Shown here one piece after another: positions 25,588 through 33,868 of a DNA stretch of 64,000 bases. Position 1 is the first letter of the stretch. Each line of letters opens with the position of its first letter. A program made the translations under genes and the position numbers. Source of the DNA: Cyanobacteriota bacterium (GTDB lineage: Bacteria; Acidobacteriota; Vicinamibacteria; Vicinamibacterales; UBA2999); contig JAIEMQ010000025.1 in the NCBI GenBank assembly GCA_019752015.1, positions 27,471 to 91,470 of the forward strand, written 5' to 3'. A model generated the notes under the pieces. It was not told where the DNA came from. It did not search any database and worked only from the letters and a program-made list of their open reading frames with translations.

Positions 25588-25983
25588 ATGAGGATCATCA
25601 AGTCTCTGTGGGCCATGATGCCTCGCACCGCAGGTAGGCCGGCAGGCTTTATTCTGCTCTACCATCCCGCTGATGGCGCATCACCAGTCACGGTTGGCCA
25701 CTTGCGATTCGACTCTGGCACGTGGACGTTCTATTACGACGAAGAATTTAAGTTGCGCAGAGACGAATTTCATCCGATCGAGGGCTTCGATCAGCTCGAA
25801 CGCGTGTACAGTTCTCCAGCGCTGTTCCCTTTTTTCGCAGTTCGCATTCCGGATATCGAGCGGCCCGATGTGCGCAGCCGATTAGAAGCTGAACACCTAA
25901 CCGATCCTGAACCGAGCGACCTACTGCGCATGTTCGGTCGGAAAGTTGTTTCCTCGCCGGCCTTTGAACTCGTTCCTACCTAA
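25588..25983 (+). CDS. HipA N-terminal-subdomain protein (HipS-like), candidate antitoxin
   Basis: The 131-residue protein resembles HipA N-terminal subdomain 1 (Couple_hipA type): GHLRFDSGTWTFYYDEEF (about 34-51), then FHPIEGFDQLERVYSSPALFPFFAVRIP, where the xYxSxxLxPFFxxRIP block is the signature. In the tripartite HipBST system the separate N-subdomain protein HipS is the antitoxin for kinase HipT. Here the order is kinase first and HipS-like second, and no hipB helix-turn-helix gene is present. A Shine-Dalgarno GAGG lies 7 bp before ATG 25588. Antitoxin function is inferred from that parallel. Confidence 0.7.
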   Translation: MRIIKSLWAMMPRTAGRPAGFILLYHPADGASPVTVGHLRFDSGTWTFYYDEEFKLRRDEFHPIEGFDQLERVYSSPALFPFFAVRIPDIERPDVRSRLEAEHLTDPEPSDLLRMFGRKVVSSPAFELVPT

Positions 25984-26445
25984 GCTTCGGCGGCTCTTCA
26001 AATTTTCTTCGGAAGGCGTGCGGGAAACTCGTAAACGAGTTTGAGTAGCATCTCTGTAAACAAGAGAAGTTCTTCTGCGTCACTCTTCGAAATCGTCACA
26101 ATCTCGTGATTCGCCTCATTCCCTTTTTTCCGTACATGGTCAATCCTTCGCACCCATCGGGACGAGGTTGTTAGTCTCGAAGAAAGTCACGTATTGCTGG
26201 AAGCTCTGTCCTATCGGAGCTCCTTTTTCCACAGCGACATGCATCAGCAGCTTTCTAAGGCTCAATGCAGCAGATTGTAGGCGCATTCGCCGCCATGACG
26301 TCGCGAATCTCGTCGTAGAGTGACGCGACCCCGTCCGACAAATGCCCCACCGCATTACCCACTCTGTGCTGAGGAGCTTGGTAATCGACCTCAAAGTAAT
26401 TAGGTCGACCACAAACAGGGCAAATGCGAATCTTGACGTCATGCG

Positions 26446-26453
26446 CATGCGTG
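26446..26453. repeat. Target-site duplication, left copy
   Basis: CATGCGTG directly before the IS left end. The identical octamer follows the right end at 27887-27894. Eight bases is the normal duplication size for IS256-type elements. Confidence 0.92.
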
Positions 26454-27886
26454 GGGGATGTCCCGCCCGCTGTTGAAATTCAAGCGGCGGCTCAGTTGAC
26501 GACTACGCGATCTGTCGCTCCTCCTGCGCGACACAGAGTCCGAGTTGCCGATCGCGAGTCCGGAGGGCCGCGACGAGCATCGACATGTCAGCATACCCTT
26601 TCAATCGTCGGAAGCCCTTCACGGCTTCGAGGACACCGGCGGCGACCCACCGCAGCATCATCTGACCATTCCGCCACCGCTTGACGTTGCGCTTGACGTG
26701 ACGCGTGCGACTGAGCAGACTCTCGGCGGCGTTGGTGGTGGCCAAGGAGCGGCGCAGACGCGGGGACAGCTTCAGCGTGAGCACCGTCAGCGTTTCGTCG
26801 AGGCCTTCGCGCACGCTCTCGGGCACTGGGATACTCGGCCTCAAGCTGACGCGCGAGGTCAAGGAGGAGTCGCTGCGCCAGCTTCGGATCGGCGGCCTGG
26901 TAGGCGCGCCGGAGGATCGCCTGCGCCCACGGGCGGTCGCGATCGCTCAAGTACTCGAGGATGTTGCGCATCTTGTGCACCTGGCAGCGTTGCACCAGCG
27001 CGGCGTCGCCGAAGGTCGCGCGCACCGCTTTCCGCAACGCTTTCGAGCCATCGAGGATCACGAGCACGCTGCGATCGGTCCGGAGCCCACGATCTGGAGA
27101 CTCGCGAGCAAGCCCTGGCACACGGTGGCATTTTCGGTCGAGCCGTCCCACAGGCCGAGCGCGTGTTTCTGACCGTTGGCCGCGATGCCGAGCGCGACGA
27201 TGAGGCAGTGATCGCCGACGTGCACGCCATCGATCAGTAACGCGACGAGGTCGAGGCCGTCGAGCGGGGCACTCTGCCAGGCCGTGAGCTGCGCGGTCGT
27301 CCGAGCGACGAAGCGGCGGCTCACCGCGCTCTTACTCGTGCCTCGGCTCGTGATCGCCGGACCAAGCGGCTCCAGGCTCCGGGCGTACTGCCGCGTGGCC
27401 ACGCCCACGAGCATCTGCTCGACGACCCGGCGGTCGAGCGGATCGGTGGCGGCCATCGTCTCAAACGTGGGCAGCGGGACCTCGCCGGCCGCGGTGCGCG
27501 CGCGCGGGCGCTGGATCGTGACCTTCCGGCCACCGAGAACCACTTCGCTGCGCGTGGTGCCGGCCCGGCTGGCCGGCCGCTCGGGCTCGTGCGCATACCG
27601 CGGCCCACAGATCGCGGTGCGATCCTCTTCCAGCATGGTGGTGAAGACCTTCAAGCCCGATCGCAGGGCCAATTCCAACAGCTCCGTCTTGGTGTCGACG
27701 AGCAGATCGACGAGCGGCAGATGACGCAGCGGGGATTCTGTATGGAGAACGGGTGAGGCTATGCGGACTTCTTCATGGCGGCTCCTTGTTGTGAGGCCTT
27801 CGGACCTCGGGCTTAGTCACCACTCGTTGTACACGAGCAGTGAGGAGCCGTCGCTTTCAATTTTCAACAGCTACCGGGACATCCCC
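26454..27886. mobile_element. IS256-family insertion sequence, 1433 bp
   Basis: The element is bounded by imperfect inverted repeats: GGGGATGTCCCGCCCGCTG then TTGAAATT on the left, GGGGATGTCCCGGTAGCTG then TTGAAAATT read inward from the right. Both lie between identical 8-bp CATGCGTG copies. Size, duplication length and the Mutator-type transposase remnant on the minus strand place it in IS256. It interrupts the DUF4145 gene. The ends and duplication are intact although the transposase is frameshifted, so it could still be moved in trans by a related enzyme. Confidence 0.93.
26503..27776 (-). pseudogene. IS256-family (Mutator-type) transposase, frameshifted
   Basis: Three minus-strand segments in different frames build one transposase. 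The first, from about 27678, carries LDGLDLVALLIDGVHVGDH with the first catalytic Asp. The second, from about 27100, carries RSVLVILDGSKALRKAV with the next Asp and RCQVHKMRNILEYL. The third, from about 26822 to 26503, carries TTNAAESLLSRTRHVKRNVKRW with the catalytic Glu. Frame changes lie near 27100 and 26822. An ATG at 27776 opens a frame that stops after five codons, suggesting a third lesion at the N-terminus. The enzyme should be inactive unless these are assembly errors. Confidence 0.85.
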
Positions 27887-27894
27887 CATGCGTG
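27887..27894. repeat. Target-site duplication, right copy
   Basis: CATGCGTG directly after the IS right end, identical to 26446-26453. Removing the element plus one copy restores the DUF4145 reading frame across the junction. Confidence 0.92.
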
Positions 27895-28124
27895 TGGTTC
27901 CAACCCTTGTTGGAGCCAACTTCGCGACCACAGTGTCCACATTTGAGGCTAACGACATCGACATCAGCCAAATTTGTATAGGTAGGCGGTAGCGGCCCAT
28001 TTCGTTTCATACGTCGTGATTAAGTATAAGAAACTGATCTCATGAAAGCCATGAACGGTGGCCTCATGGCACTTCGTTCGGCGGGACTCTCGTCTGCCTC
28101 AACAATTTATTCTCTCAACTGCCG

Positions 28125-28144
28125 TTAACACGGATTTAACACGG
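28125..28144 (+). promoter_or_regulatory. Candidate Pho box upstream of pstS
   Basis: TTAACACGG (28125-28133) is repeated perfectly at 28136-28144, an 11-bp period. Pho boxes of PhoB/PhoP regulators are direct repeats with this period, and TTAACA is the Bacillus PhoP half-site. It lies 41 bp upstream of the pstS start. The rest of 28011-28184 shows no other clear signal. Confidence 0.6.
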
Positions 28145-28184
28145 CAGAAACTGCCGCGAAATCCCCGCCGCGTACGCTAGCGGC

Positions 28185-29237
28185 ATGAAGTTGCATATTC
28201 GTCATATCTCCCTGGTGGCACTGTTCGCCATCACGCTGGTGGCCTGTGGGCAAAGCGCCCAGGATGCGCGCACCGGTGGCGCCGCCCCCGGCGCCGCTGC
28301 AGGTCCGACCCTCGTCAGCCTCGACGGCTCGAGCACCGTGTTTCCGATCAGCGAAGCGGTCGCGGAAGAATTTCAGAAGGCCGACACATCCGTTCGCGTG
28401 ACCGTGGGTATCTCCGGCACGGGCGGCGGCTTTCAGAAATTCTGCCGCGGCGAAATCGACATCAGCGACGCGTCACGCCCGATCTCGGCAACCGAGATCG
28501 AAGCGTGCTCGAAAGCGGGCATCGAATACATCGAGCTGCCGGTGGCGTATGACGGCATCGCGATCGCGGTGAATCCGAAGAACACGTGGGCGGACAAGAT
28601 GACCGTTGCCGAGCTCAAGACGCTGTGGGCGCCGGATGCGCAAGGCAAGGTGAAGACCTGGTCGCAGGTGCGCAAAGGCTGGCCGAATCGCGAGATTCAC
28701 CTGTTCGGCGCCGGCGTCGACTCGGGCACTTACGATTACTTCACCGAAGCCGTCAACGGGAAGGCCAAAGCCAGCCGTGGCGACTTCACGTCGAGCGAAG
28801 ACGACAACGTGCTGGTGCAGGGTATCAGCAACGACGAGCTCGCCCTCGGCTTCGTGCCGTTCGCCTATTTCGAAGCCAACCGCGGCAAGCTGAAGCTGGT
28901 GCCGGTCGATGACGCGAAGGCCGACAACGGCAACGGCGCGATCATGCCCAGCGCCGAGACCATCCGCGACGGCACGTATCAGCCGCTGTCGCGCCCGATC
29001 TTCCTCTACGTCTCCACCAAGGCCAACGCCCGTCCCGAAGTGCAGAAGTTCGTCGAGTTCTACGTGAAGAACGCCGAGAAGCTGGTGCGTGAAGTGGCCT
29101 ACGTGCCGCTCGGCGAGAAGATCTACGGGCTCGTCGGCGAGCGCTACTCGAAGAAGACGACCGGCTCGGCCTTCGCCGGCAAGAACACGGTCGGCGTGAC
29201 GCTCGACCAGCTGCTGGCGGCCGAAGGCGGAAAGTAA
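28185..29237 (+). CDS. pstS: Phosphate-binding lipoprotein of the Pst ABC transporter
   Basis: The 350-residue protein has a lipoprotein signal with lipobox LVAC at about 18-21, then a periplasmic phosphate-binding domain. Ligand-loop motifs are [44 protein letters not shown] and [15 protein letters not shown]. It captures inorganic phosphate with high affinity and hands it to PstCA. It is the first gene of pstSCAB-phoU and carries the TTAACACGG direct repeat in its promoter. The island with IS256 ends about 100-170 bp upstream. Confidence 0.95.
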   Translation: MKLHIRHISLVALFAITLVACGQSAQDARTGGAAPGAAAGPTLVSLDGSSTVFPISEAVAEEFQKADTSVRVTVGISGTGGGFQKFCRGEIDISDASRPISATEIEACSKAGIEYIELPVAYDGIAIAVNPKNTWADKMTVAELKTLWAPDAQGKVKTWSQVRKGWPNREIHLFGAGVDSGTYDYFTEAVNGKAKASRGDFTSSEDDNVLVQGISNDELALGFVPFAYFEANRGKLKLVPVDDAKADNGNGAIMPSAETIRDGTYQPLSRPIFLYVSTKANARPEVQKFVEFYVKNAEKLVREVAYVPLGEKIYGLVGERYSKKTTGSAFAGKNTVGVTLDQLLAAEGGK

Positions 29238-29245
29238 ACAGGGGG

Positions 29246-30127
29246 ATGTCGACGCGCGCGCTTGAGTGGATTATCGAGCGCCTTCTCTTTCTGTGCGCCG
29301 CGCTATCGGTGCTGACGACGGCGGGGATCGTCCTGGTCCTCGCCGTTGAAACGTACGAGTTCCTGCTCGAAGTCCCGCTCCTCGACTTCCTGACCGGCAC
29401 CGAGTGGACACCGCTGTTCTTCAACAAGCAGTTCGGCGTGCTGCCGCTGGTGGCCGGCACGATGCTGGTCTCGGCGATCGCCATGGCGGTGGCGCTGCCG
29501 ATGGGATTGCTGGCGGCGGTCTACTTGAGCGAATACTCGCCGAGCGGCTTCCGCCGCGTCGTCAAGCCGGTTCTCGAAATCCTCGCCGGCGTGCCGACGG
29601 TGGTCTACGGCTACTTTGCGCTGACGTTCGTAACCCCGCTCCTTCAGCAATTCTTGCCGGCGCTCTCGGGCTTCAACGCTCTCAGCCCCGGCATTGTGAT
29701 GGGCCTGATGATCCTGCCGCTGGTGTCGTCGCTGTCGGAGGATGCGATGCGCGCGGTGCCGCAGGGGCTCCGCGAGGGCTCCTACGCGCTCGGCGCCACG
29801 CGCATGCAGACGGCATTGAAGGTCGTGGTGCCGGCGGCATTCTCCGGCATCACCGCGGCGTTCATTCTTGCGGTATCGCGCGCGATCGGCGAGACGATGA
29901 TCGTGGCCATCGCTGCAGGACAGCAGCCGCGTCTGACCGGCAATCCGTTCGTGCCGATCGAAACGATGACCGCCTATATCGTTCAGGTCAGCCTCGGTGA
30001 CACGCCGCAAGGCACCATCGAGTACCGGACCATCTTCGCCGTCGGCATGTTGCTGTTCCTGATGACCTTCGGCCTCAATTTGATCAGCACCTGGCTGCGC
30101 GAGCGGTTCCGCGAGGAGTACGCATGA
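29246..30127 (+). CDS. pstC: Phosphate ABC transporter permease
   Basis: The 293-residue permease has about six spans and the inner-membrane loop EAA-type motif [35 protein letters not shown], which contacts PstB. The central [28 protein letters not shown] segment is typical of PstC. The start ATG lies 8 bp after pstS. Its stop overlaps the pstA start in ATGA. Confidence 0.95.
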   Translation: MSTRALEWIIERLLFLCAALSVLTTAGIVLVLAVETYEFLLEVPLLDFLTGTEWTPLFFNKQFGVLPLVAGTMLVSAIAMAVALPMGLLAAVYLSEYSPSGFRRVVKPVLEILAGVPTVVYGYFALTFVTPLLQQFLPALSGFNALSPGIVMGLMILPLVSSLSEDAMRAVPQGLREGSYALGATRMQTALKVVVPAAFSGITAAFILAVSRAIGETMIVAIAAGQQPRLTGNPFVPIETMTAYIVQVSLGDTPQGTIEYRTIFAVGMLLFLMTFGLNLISTWLRERFREEYA

Positions 30128-30966
30128 GGAAACGTGCGGATCTCCTTTTCCAGATGCTCTCGCTGGCGACGCTGATCGCCGCCCTGGCCGCACTCGGCGC
30201 ACTGGTCTACGACATCTTCGCCGACGGCGCGTCGCGACTGAGCTGGTCGTTCATCGTCAACATTGCGTCGCGCAATGCCGAAGAAGCCGGCGTCTATCAC
30301 GCGCTGATGGGCAGCATCTGGGTGATCGCGCTGACCGGAGCGCTGGCACTCCCGATCGGCGTCGCCGCGGCGATCTATCTCGAAGAGTACGGATCGCGCA
30401 GCCGGATCGCGCGCTTCATCGAGCTCAACATCTCCAATCTCGCCGCGGTCCCGTCGATCATCTACGGTCTGCTCGGCCTCGGGCTGTTCGTGCGGCTGAT
30501 GGGCATGGGGCAGAGCGTCCTGGCCGGCGCCGCGACGCTGGCGCTGCTGGCGCTGCCGGTGGTGATTCTGTCGACGCGCGAGGCACTGCGCACGGTGCCG
30601 AGCTCGATCCGCGAAGGTTCCTACGCGCTCGGCGCCACCAAATGGCAGACCATCTGGCACCAGGTGCTGCCGATGGCGCTGCCCGGCGTGCTGACCGGCT
30701 TGATCCTGGCGCTGTCGCGCGCCATCGGGGAGACCGCGCCGCTCATTACCATTGGCGCGCTCACCTATATTCCGTTCGCACCGGATAGCGTATGGTCAAA
30801 ATTCACGGTGCTGCCGATCCAGGTCTTCAACTGGGTGTCGAGGCCGCAAGCGGAGTTCAAGGCCAACGCCGCGGCGGGCATCCTGGTGCTGCTCGCGTTA
30901 CTATTGAGCATGAACGCCATCGCGATCGTCGTCCGCGATCGCTCTCAGCGGCGGGGGCGCGTATGA
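30124..30966 (+). CDS. pstA: Phosphate ABC transporter permease
   Basis: The 280-residue partner permease has about six spans, [35 protein letters not shown] and the coupling-helix motif [29 protein letters not shown]. It forms the heterodimeric channel with PstC. It overlaps pstC by four bases. Its stop codon lies in the first arm of an inverted-repeat region (30963-31014) before pstB. Confidence 0.95.
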   Translation: MRKRADLLFQMLSLATLIAALAALGALVYDIFADGASRLSWSFIVNIASRNAEEAGVYHALMGSIWVIALTGALALPIGVAAAIYLEEYGSRSRIARFIELNISNLAAVPSIIYGLLGLGLFVRLMGMGQSVLAGAATLALLALPVVILSTREALRTVPSSIREGSYALGATKWQTIWHQVLPMALPGVLTGLILALSRAIGETAPLITIGALTYIPFAPDSVWSKFTVLPIQVFNWVSRPQAEFKANAAAGILVLLALLLSMNAIAIVVRDRSQRRGRV

Positions 30967-31014
30967 CCCGTCGATTGACACGCAGGGTCATAGTGAGCGG
31001 AGTCGAAGTATGAC
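30963..31014 (+). promoter_or_regulatory. Three-arm inverted repeat between pstA and pstB
   Basis: Arm 1 TATGACCC (30963-30970) contains the pstA stop, arm 2 is GGGTCATA (30985-30992) and arm 3 TATGACC (31008-31014) contains the pstB ATG. Arm 2 can pair with either. Paired with arm 3 it forms a hairpin whose loop GTGAGCGGAGTCGAAG carries the pstB Shine-Dalgarno while the start codon is in the stem. The loop word GAGCGGAGTCGA is also the core of a dispersed repeat (copy at 41902). Alternative structures could tune PstB output. Confidence 0.5.
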
Positions 31015-31849
31015 CGGCGGAACCGGGACCGTTCCGGCGAACCTGTCCGGCATCGCCAGCCGCCGCGACCAGTCGCCTGCGGCCCTCGACAAGCCGGTGA
31101 AGATCGAGGTCGACAACCTCAATTTCTATTACGGTCCGAAGCGCGCGCTCGACGGCATCAACATCCGGATCCGCGCCAACCTCGTGACCGCGTTCATCGG
31201 CCCCTCGGGCTGCGGCAAGAGCACGTTCCTGCGGACGCTCAACCGGATGAACGACATCATTCCGGCGACGCGCGTCGAGGGCACGGTCGAGATCGACGGC
31301 AAGCCGATCTACGACGCCAAGGTCGACGTCGTCCAGCTCCGCCGCAAGGTCGGCATGGTGTTCCAGAAGTCGAACCCGTTTCCGAAATCGATTTTCGAGA
31401 ACATCGCCTACGGCCTGCGCATCAACGGCCTGACCAAGTCGAAGGCGGAGATGGCGGAGCGCGTCGAGGAGAGCCTGCGGCAAGCGGCGATCTGGGAGGA
31501 AGTCAAGGATCGGTTGAACGAATCGGCGCTCGCACTCTCGGGCGGACAGCAGCAGCGCCTGTGCATCGCGCGGGCGCTGGCGATCCGGCCGGAGATCCTG
31601 CTGATGGACGAGCCCGCGTCCGCGCTCGATCCGATCGCGACGCAGCGCATCGAAGAACTGATCTACGACCTGAAGAAGAACTATACGATCGTGATCGTCA
31701 CGCACAACATGCAGCAGGCGGCGCGCGTGTCGGACTTCACGGCGTTCTTCTGGCTGGGACGGCTGATCGAGGTGGGCCGGACCGACAGGATCTTCACGGC
31801 GCCGGCGGAAAAACTGACCGAAGACTATGTGACAGGACGGTGCGGCTGA
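31010..31849 (+). CDS. pstB: Phosphate ABC transporter ATP-binding protein
   Basis: The 279-residue ATPase has Walker [11 protein letters not shown]-loop [19 protein letters not shown], signature [16 protein letters not shown], Walker [15 protein letters not shown] and the switch His in [14 protein letters not shown]. These are diagnostic of PstB. About 30 extra N-terminal residues precede the usual [11 protein letters not shown] start, so part of the leader may be non-essential. Its stop overlaps the phoU start in TGATG. Confidence 0.96.
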   Translation: MTGGTGTVPANLSGIASRRDQSPAALDKPVKIEVDNLNFYYGPKRALDGINIRIRANLVTAFIGPSGCGKSTFLRTLNRMNDIIPATRVEGTVEIDGKPIYDAKVDVVQLRRKVGMVFQKSNPFPKSIFENIAYGLRINGLTKSKAEMAERVEESLRQAAIWEEVKDRLNESALALSGGQQQRLCIARALAIRPEILLMDEPASALDPIATQRIEELIYDLKKNYTIVIVTHNMQQAARVSDFTAFFWLGRLIEVGRTDRIFTAPAEKLTEDYVTGRCG

Positions 31850-32538
31850 TGGAGCGGGCGTTTCGGCACTTCCAGGATGAGCTCGATGCACTGAAGGAGC
31901 GCCTCCTCGCCATGGGCGGGCTGGCCGAGGAGCGCGTGCGCGAATCGGTGCGCGGCCTGATCGATCGCGACCACGCGGCGTTCGACGCCGTGCTGTCGGG
32001 CGACGAGCCGATCAACGACCTCCACATGGAACTGGACGATCGCTGCTTCAAGCTGCTGGCGCTGCACCAGCCGATGGCCGCGGATCTTCGCGTCATCGTC
32101 GCCGCGGTCAAGATCAACACCGACCTCGAACGGGTCGGCGACCTGGCCGTCAACATCGCCGAGGCCGGCAAGCGCTACCTGCAGCATCCGCCGGTCAAGC
32201 CGCTGATCGACATTCCTCGCATGGGCGATCTGGCGCAGAAAATGCTGCGCGACGCCCTCGATGCGTTCGTCCGGCGCGACATGGTGCTGGCCGAAGCGGT
32301 GCTGGCCGCCGACGACACGCTCGACGGCTTGAAGACCCAGATCTTCCGTGAGCTGCTCACCTACATGCTGCAGGCCCCCGAAACCATCGAGCCGGCGCTC
32401 GACTTAATCCTCATTTCACGGCATCTCGAGCGGATCGGCGATCACGCGACCAACGTCGCCGAGGACGTCATTTTCATCCTGTCGGCACGGGACGTCCGCC
32501 ACCATGGGACCGATACCGCGCGGGGCGGTGACACTTAG
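31849..32538 (+). CDS. phoU: PhoU phosphate-signalling protein
   Basis: The 229-residue protein is built of two three-helix PhoU repeats, each with the metal-binding pattern around ALHQPMAADLRVIVAAVKINTDLERVGDLAVNIAE (first) and ISRHLERIGDHATNVAEDVIFI (second). PhoU links Pst transport to the sensor kinase that controls the Pho regulon. It overlaps pstB by one base and closes the operon. No phoR/phoB pair follows; the nearest OmpR-type regulator is at 19561. Confidence 0.95.
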   Translation: MERAFRHFQDELDALKERLLAMGGLAEERVRESVRGLIDRDHAAFDAVLSGDEPINDLHMELDDRCFKLLALHQPMAADLRVIVAAVKINTDLERVGDLAVNIAEAGKRYLQHPPVKPLIDIPRMGDLAQKMLRDALDAFVRRDMVLAEAVLAADDTLDGLKTQIFRELLTYMLQAPETIEPALDLILISRHLERIGDHATNVAEDVIFILSARDVRHHGTDTARGGDT

Positions 32539-32584
32539 AGAAATGCGCGGCCGGTGGATGATCTAGAATTAGCAGGATCACCAT

Positions 32585-33868
32585 ATGGCCGATACGCTCA
32601 GCATTACCGACAACCGGACCGGGAAGACCTACGAAGTCCCGATCGCGGAAGGCACCATCCGTGCCACTGACCTGAAGAAAATCACCACCGGCGGCGACGA
32701 TCCGGGGCTGGCGACCTACGACCCGGCCTTCATGAATACCGCGGCGTGCAGGAGCAAGATCACCTTTATCGACGGCGACAAGGGCATCCTGATGTATCGC
32801 GGATACCCGATCGAACAGCTCGCCGAGCACAGCACCTACCTCGAGACCGCCTACCTGATTCTGTTCGGCGAGCTGCCGAACAAGCCGCAGCTCGAGAAGT
32901 GGACCCACGACATCACCATGCACACCATGGTGCACGAGAACATCAAGAAGTTCATGGAAGGGTTCACCTACGACGCGCACCCGATGAGCGTGTTCATCAG
33001 CACCGTTGCGGCGATGTCGACCTTCTATCCGGACAGCAAGCAGATCTTCAACGCCGACTCGCGGCGCAAGCAGATCCACCGGCTGATTGCGAAGACGCCG
33101 ACGATTGCGGCCTTTGCCTATCGCCACAGCACCGGCCGGCCCTACGTCTATCCGGACAACGACCTCAGCTTCACCGGCAATTTCCTGAACATGCTGTTCA
33201 AGATGACCGAGGTGAAGTACTCGCCGAACAAGAAGCTCGAGCGCGCCCTCGACGTGCTGTTCATCCTGCACGCCGATCACGAGCAGAACTGCTCGACCAG
33301 CTCGATGCGCGCGATCGGCAGCTCGCACGTCGACCCGTTCTCGTCGATGGCCGGCGCGGCCGCCGCGCTGTACGGCCCGCTGCACGGCGGCGCCAACGAA
33401 GCGGTGCTGCGCATGCTGAAGGAGATCGGCAGCGTCGACCACATTCCCGCCTTCATCAAGAAGGTCAAGGGCGGCGAAGGCCGCCTGATGGGCTTCGGTC
33501 ATCGCGTCTACAAGTCGTACGACCCGCGGGCCAAGATCATCAAGCAGACGGCGTATGAAGTGTTCGAGGTAACGGGCAAGAACCCGCTGCTCGACATCGC
33601 GCTCGAGCTCGAGCGCATTGCGCTCGAGGACGAGTACTTCATCAGCCGCAAGCTCTATCCGAACGTCGACTTCTACTCGGGCCTCATCTACCAGGCGATG
33701 GGCTTCCCGGTGGAGATGTTCGCGGTGCTGTTCGCGATCGCCCGCACGGTGGGCTGGGTCGCGCAGTGGGAAGAGATGCTGCTCGATCCGGATACGAAGA
33801 TCGCGCGTCCCAAGCAGGTGTACGAGGGGGCCCAGACTCGTGACTACGTTCCGCTCGGCAAACGGTAA
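32585..33868 (+). CDS. gltA: Citrate synthase
   Basis: The 427-residue enzyme has the Gram-negative type II length and layout. Active-site blocks are visible: PLHGGANEAVLRMLKEI with the first catalytic His, GFGHRVYKSYDPRAKI with the second, and NVDFYSGLIYQAMGFP with the catalytic Asp. It condenses acetyl-CoA and oxaloacetate to citrate in the TCA cycle. The N-terminal small beta domain (about 1-60) is typical of the NADH-regulated type. Its last 29 bases overlap the next gene in another frame. Confidence 0.96.
   Translation: MADTLSITDNRTGKTYEVPIAEGTIRATDLKKITTGGDDPGLATYDPAFMNTAACRSKITFIDGDKGILMYRGYPIEQLAEHSTYLETAYLILFGELPNKPQLEKWTHDITMHTMVHENIKKFMEGFTYDAHPMSVFISTVAAMSTFYPDSKQIFNADSRRKQIHRLIAKTPTIAAFAYRHSTGRPYVYPDNDLSFTGNFLNMLFKMTEVKYSPNKKLERALDVLFILHADHEQNCSTSSMRAIGSSHVDPFSSMAGAAAALYGPLHGGANEAVLRMLKEIGSVDHIPAFIKKVKGGEGRLMGFGHRVYKSYDPRAKIIKQTAYEVFEVTGKNPLLDIALELERIALEDEYFISRKLYPNVDFYSGLIYQAMGFPVEMFAVLFAIARTVGWVAQWEEMLLDPDTKIARPKQVYEGAQTRDYVPLGKR

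Larger units (their letters stand above)
25998..28010 (-). pseudogene. DUF4145 protein gene broken by two frameshifts and an IS insertion
   Basis: Reading leftward from ATG 28010 gives MKRNGPLPPTYTNLADVDVV, then CGHC, up to the IS junction. After removing the IS and one target copy the frame continues exactly into KIRICPVCGRPNYF and VGHLSDGVASLYDEIRDVMAAN. A frameshift near 26273-26280 leads to SLRKLLMHVAVEKGA, and another near 26140-26145 (about 5 bases lost) leads to DHVRKKGNEANHE, ending EFPARLPKKI at 25998. The two CxxC knuckles, RKLL and KGNEANHE are DUF4145 hallmarks. The original protein was about 230 residues and is now dead. DUF4145 proteins often occur in defence loci. Confidence 0.85.
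24593..28120. other. Lower-GC island with split HipA module, IS element and dead gene
   Basis: From 24593 the base composition and codon use change: AT-ending codons and runs such as CAATTTTTCTAGTAGG appear, unlike the GC-rich genes on both sides, and normal composition returns near pstS. The IS itself is again GC-rich, so it came separately. The island holds a HipA-like kinase, a HipA-N-like protein and a DUF4145 remnant, a set common in toxin-antitoxin and defence regions. It sits between ppx and pstSCAB-phoU, which would otherwise be adjacent phosphate genes. Boundaries are by eye. Confidence 0.6.

Noticed and set aside
26503..27776. Programmed frameshifting in the IS256 transposase
   Set aside because: IS256 transposases are single-frame, no slippery heptamer is evident at about 27100 or 26822, and at least two separate shifts would be needed.
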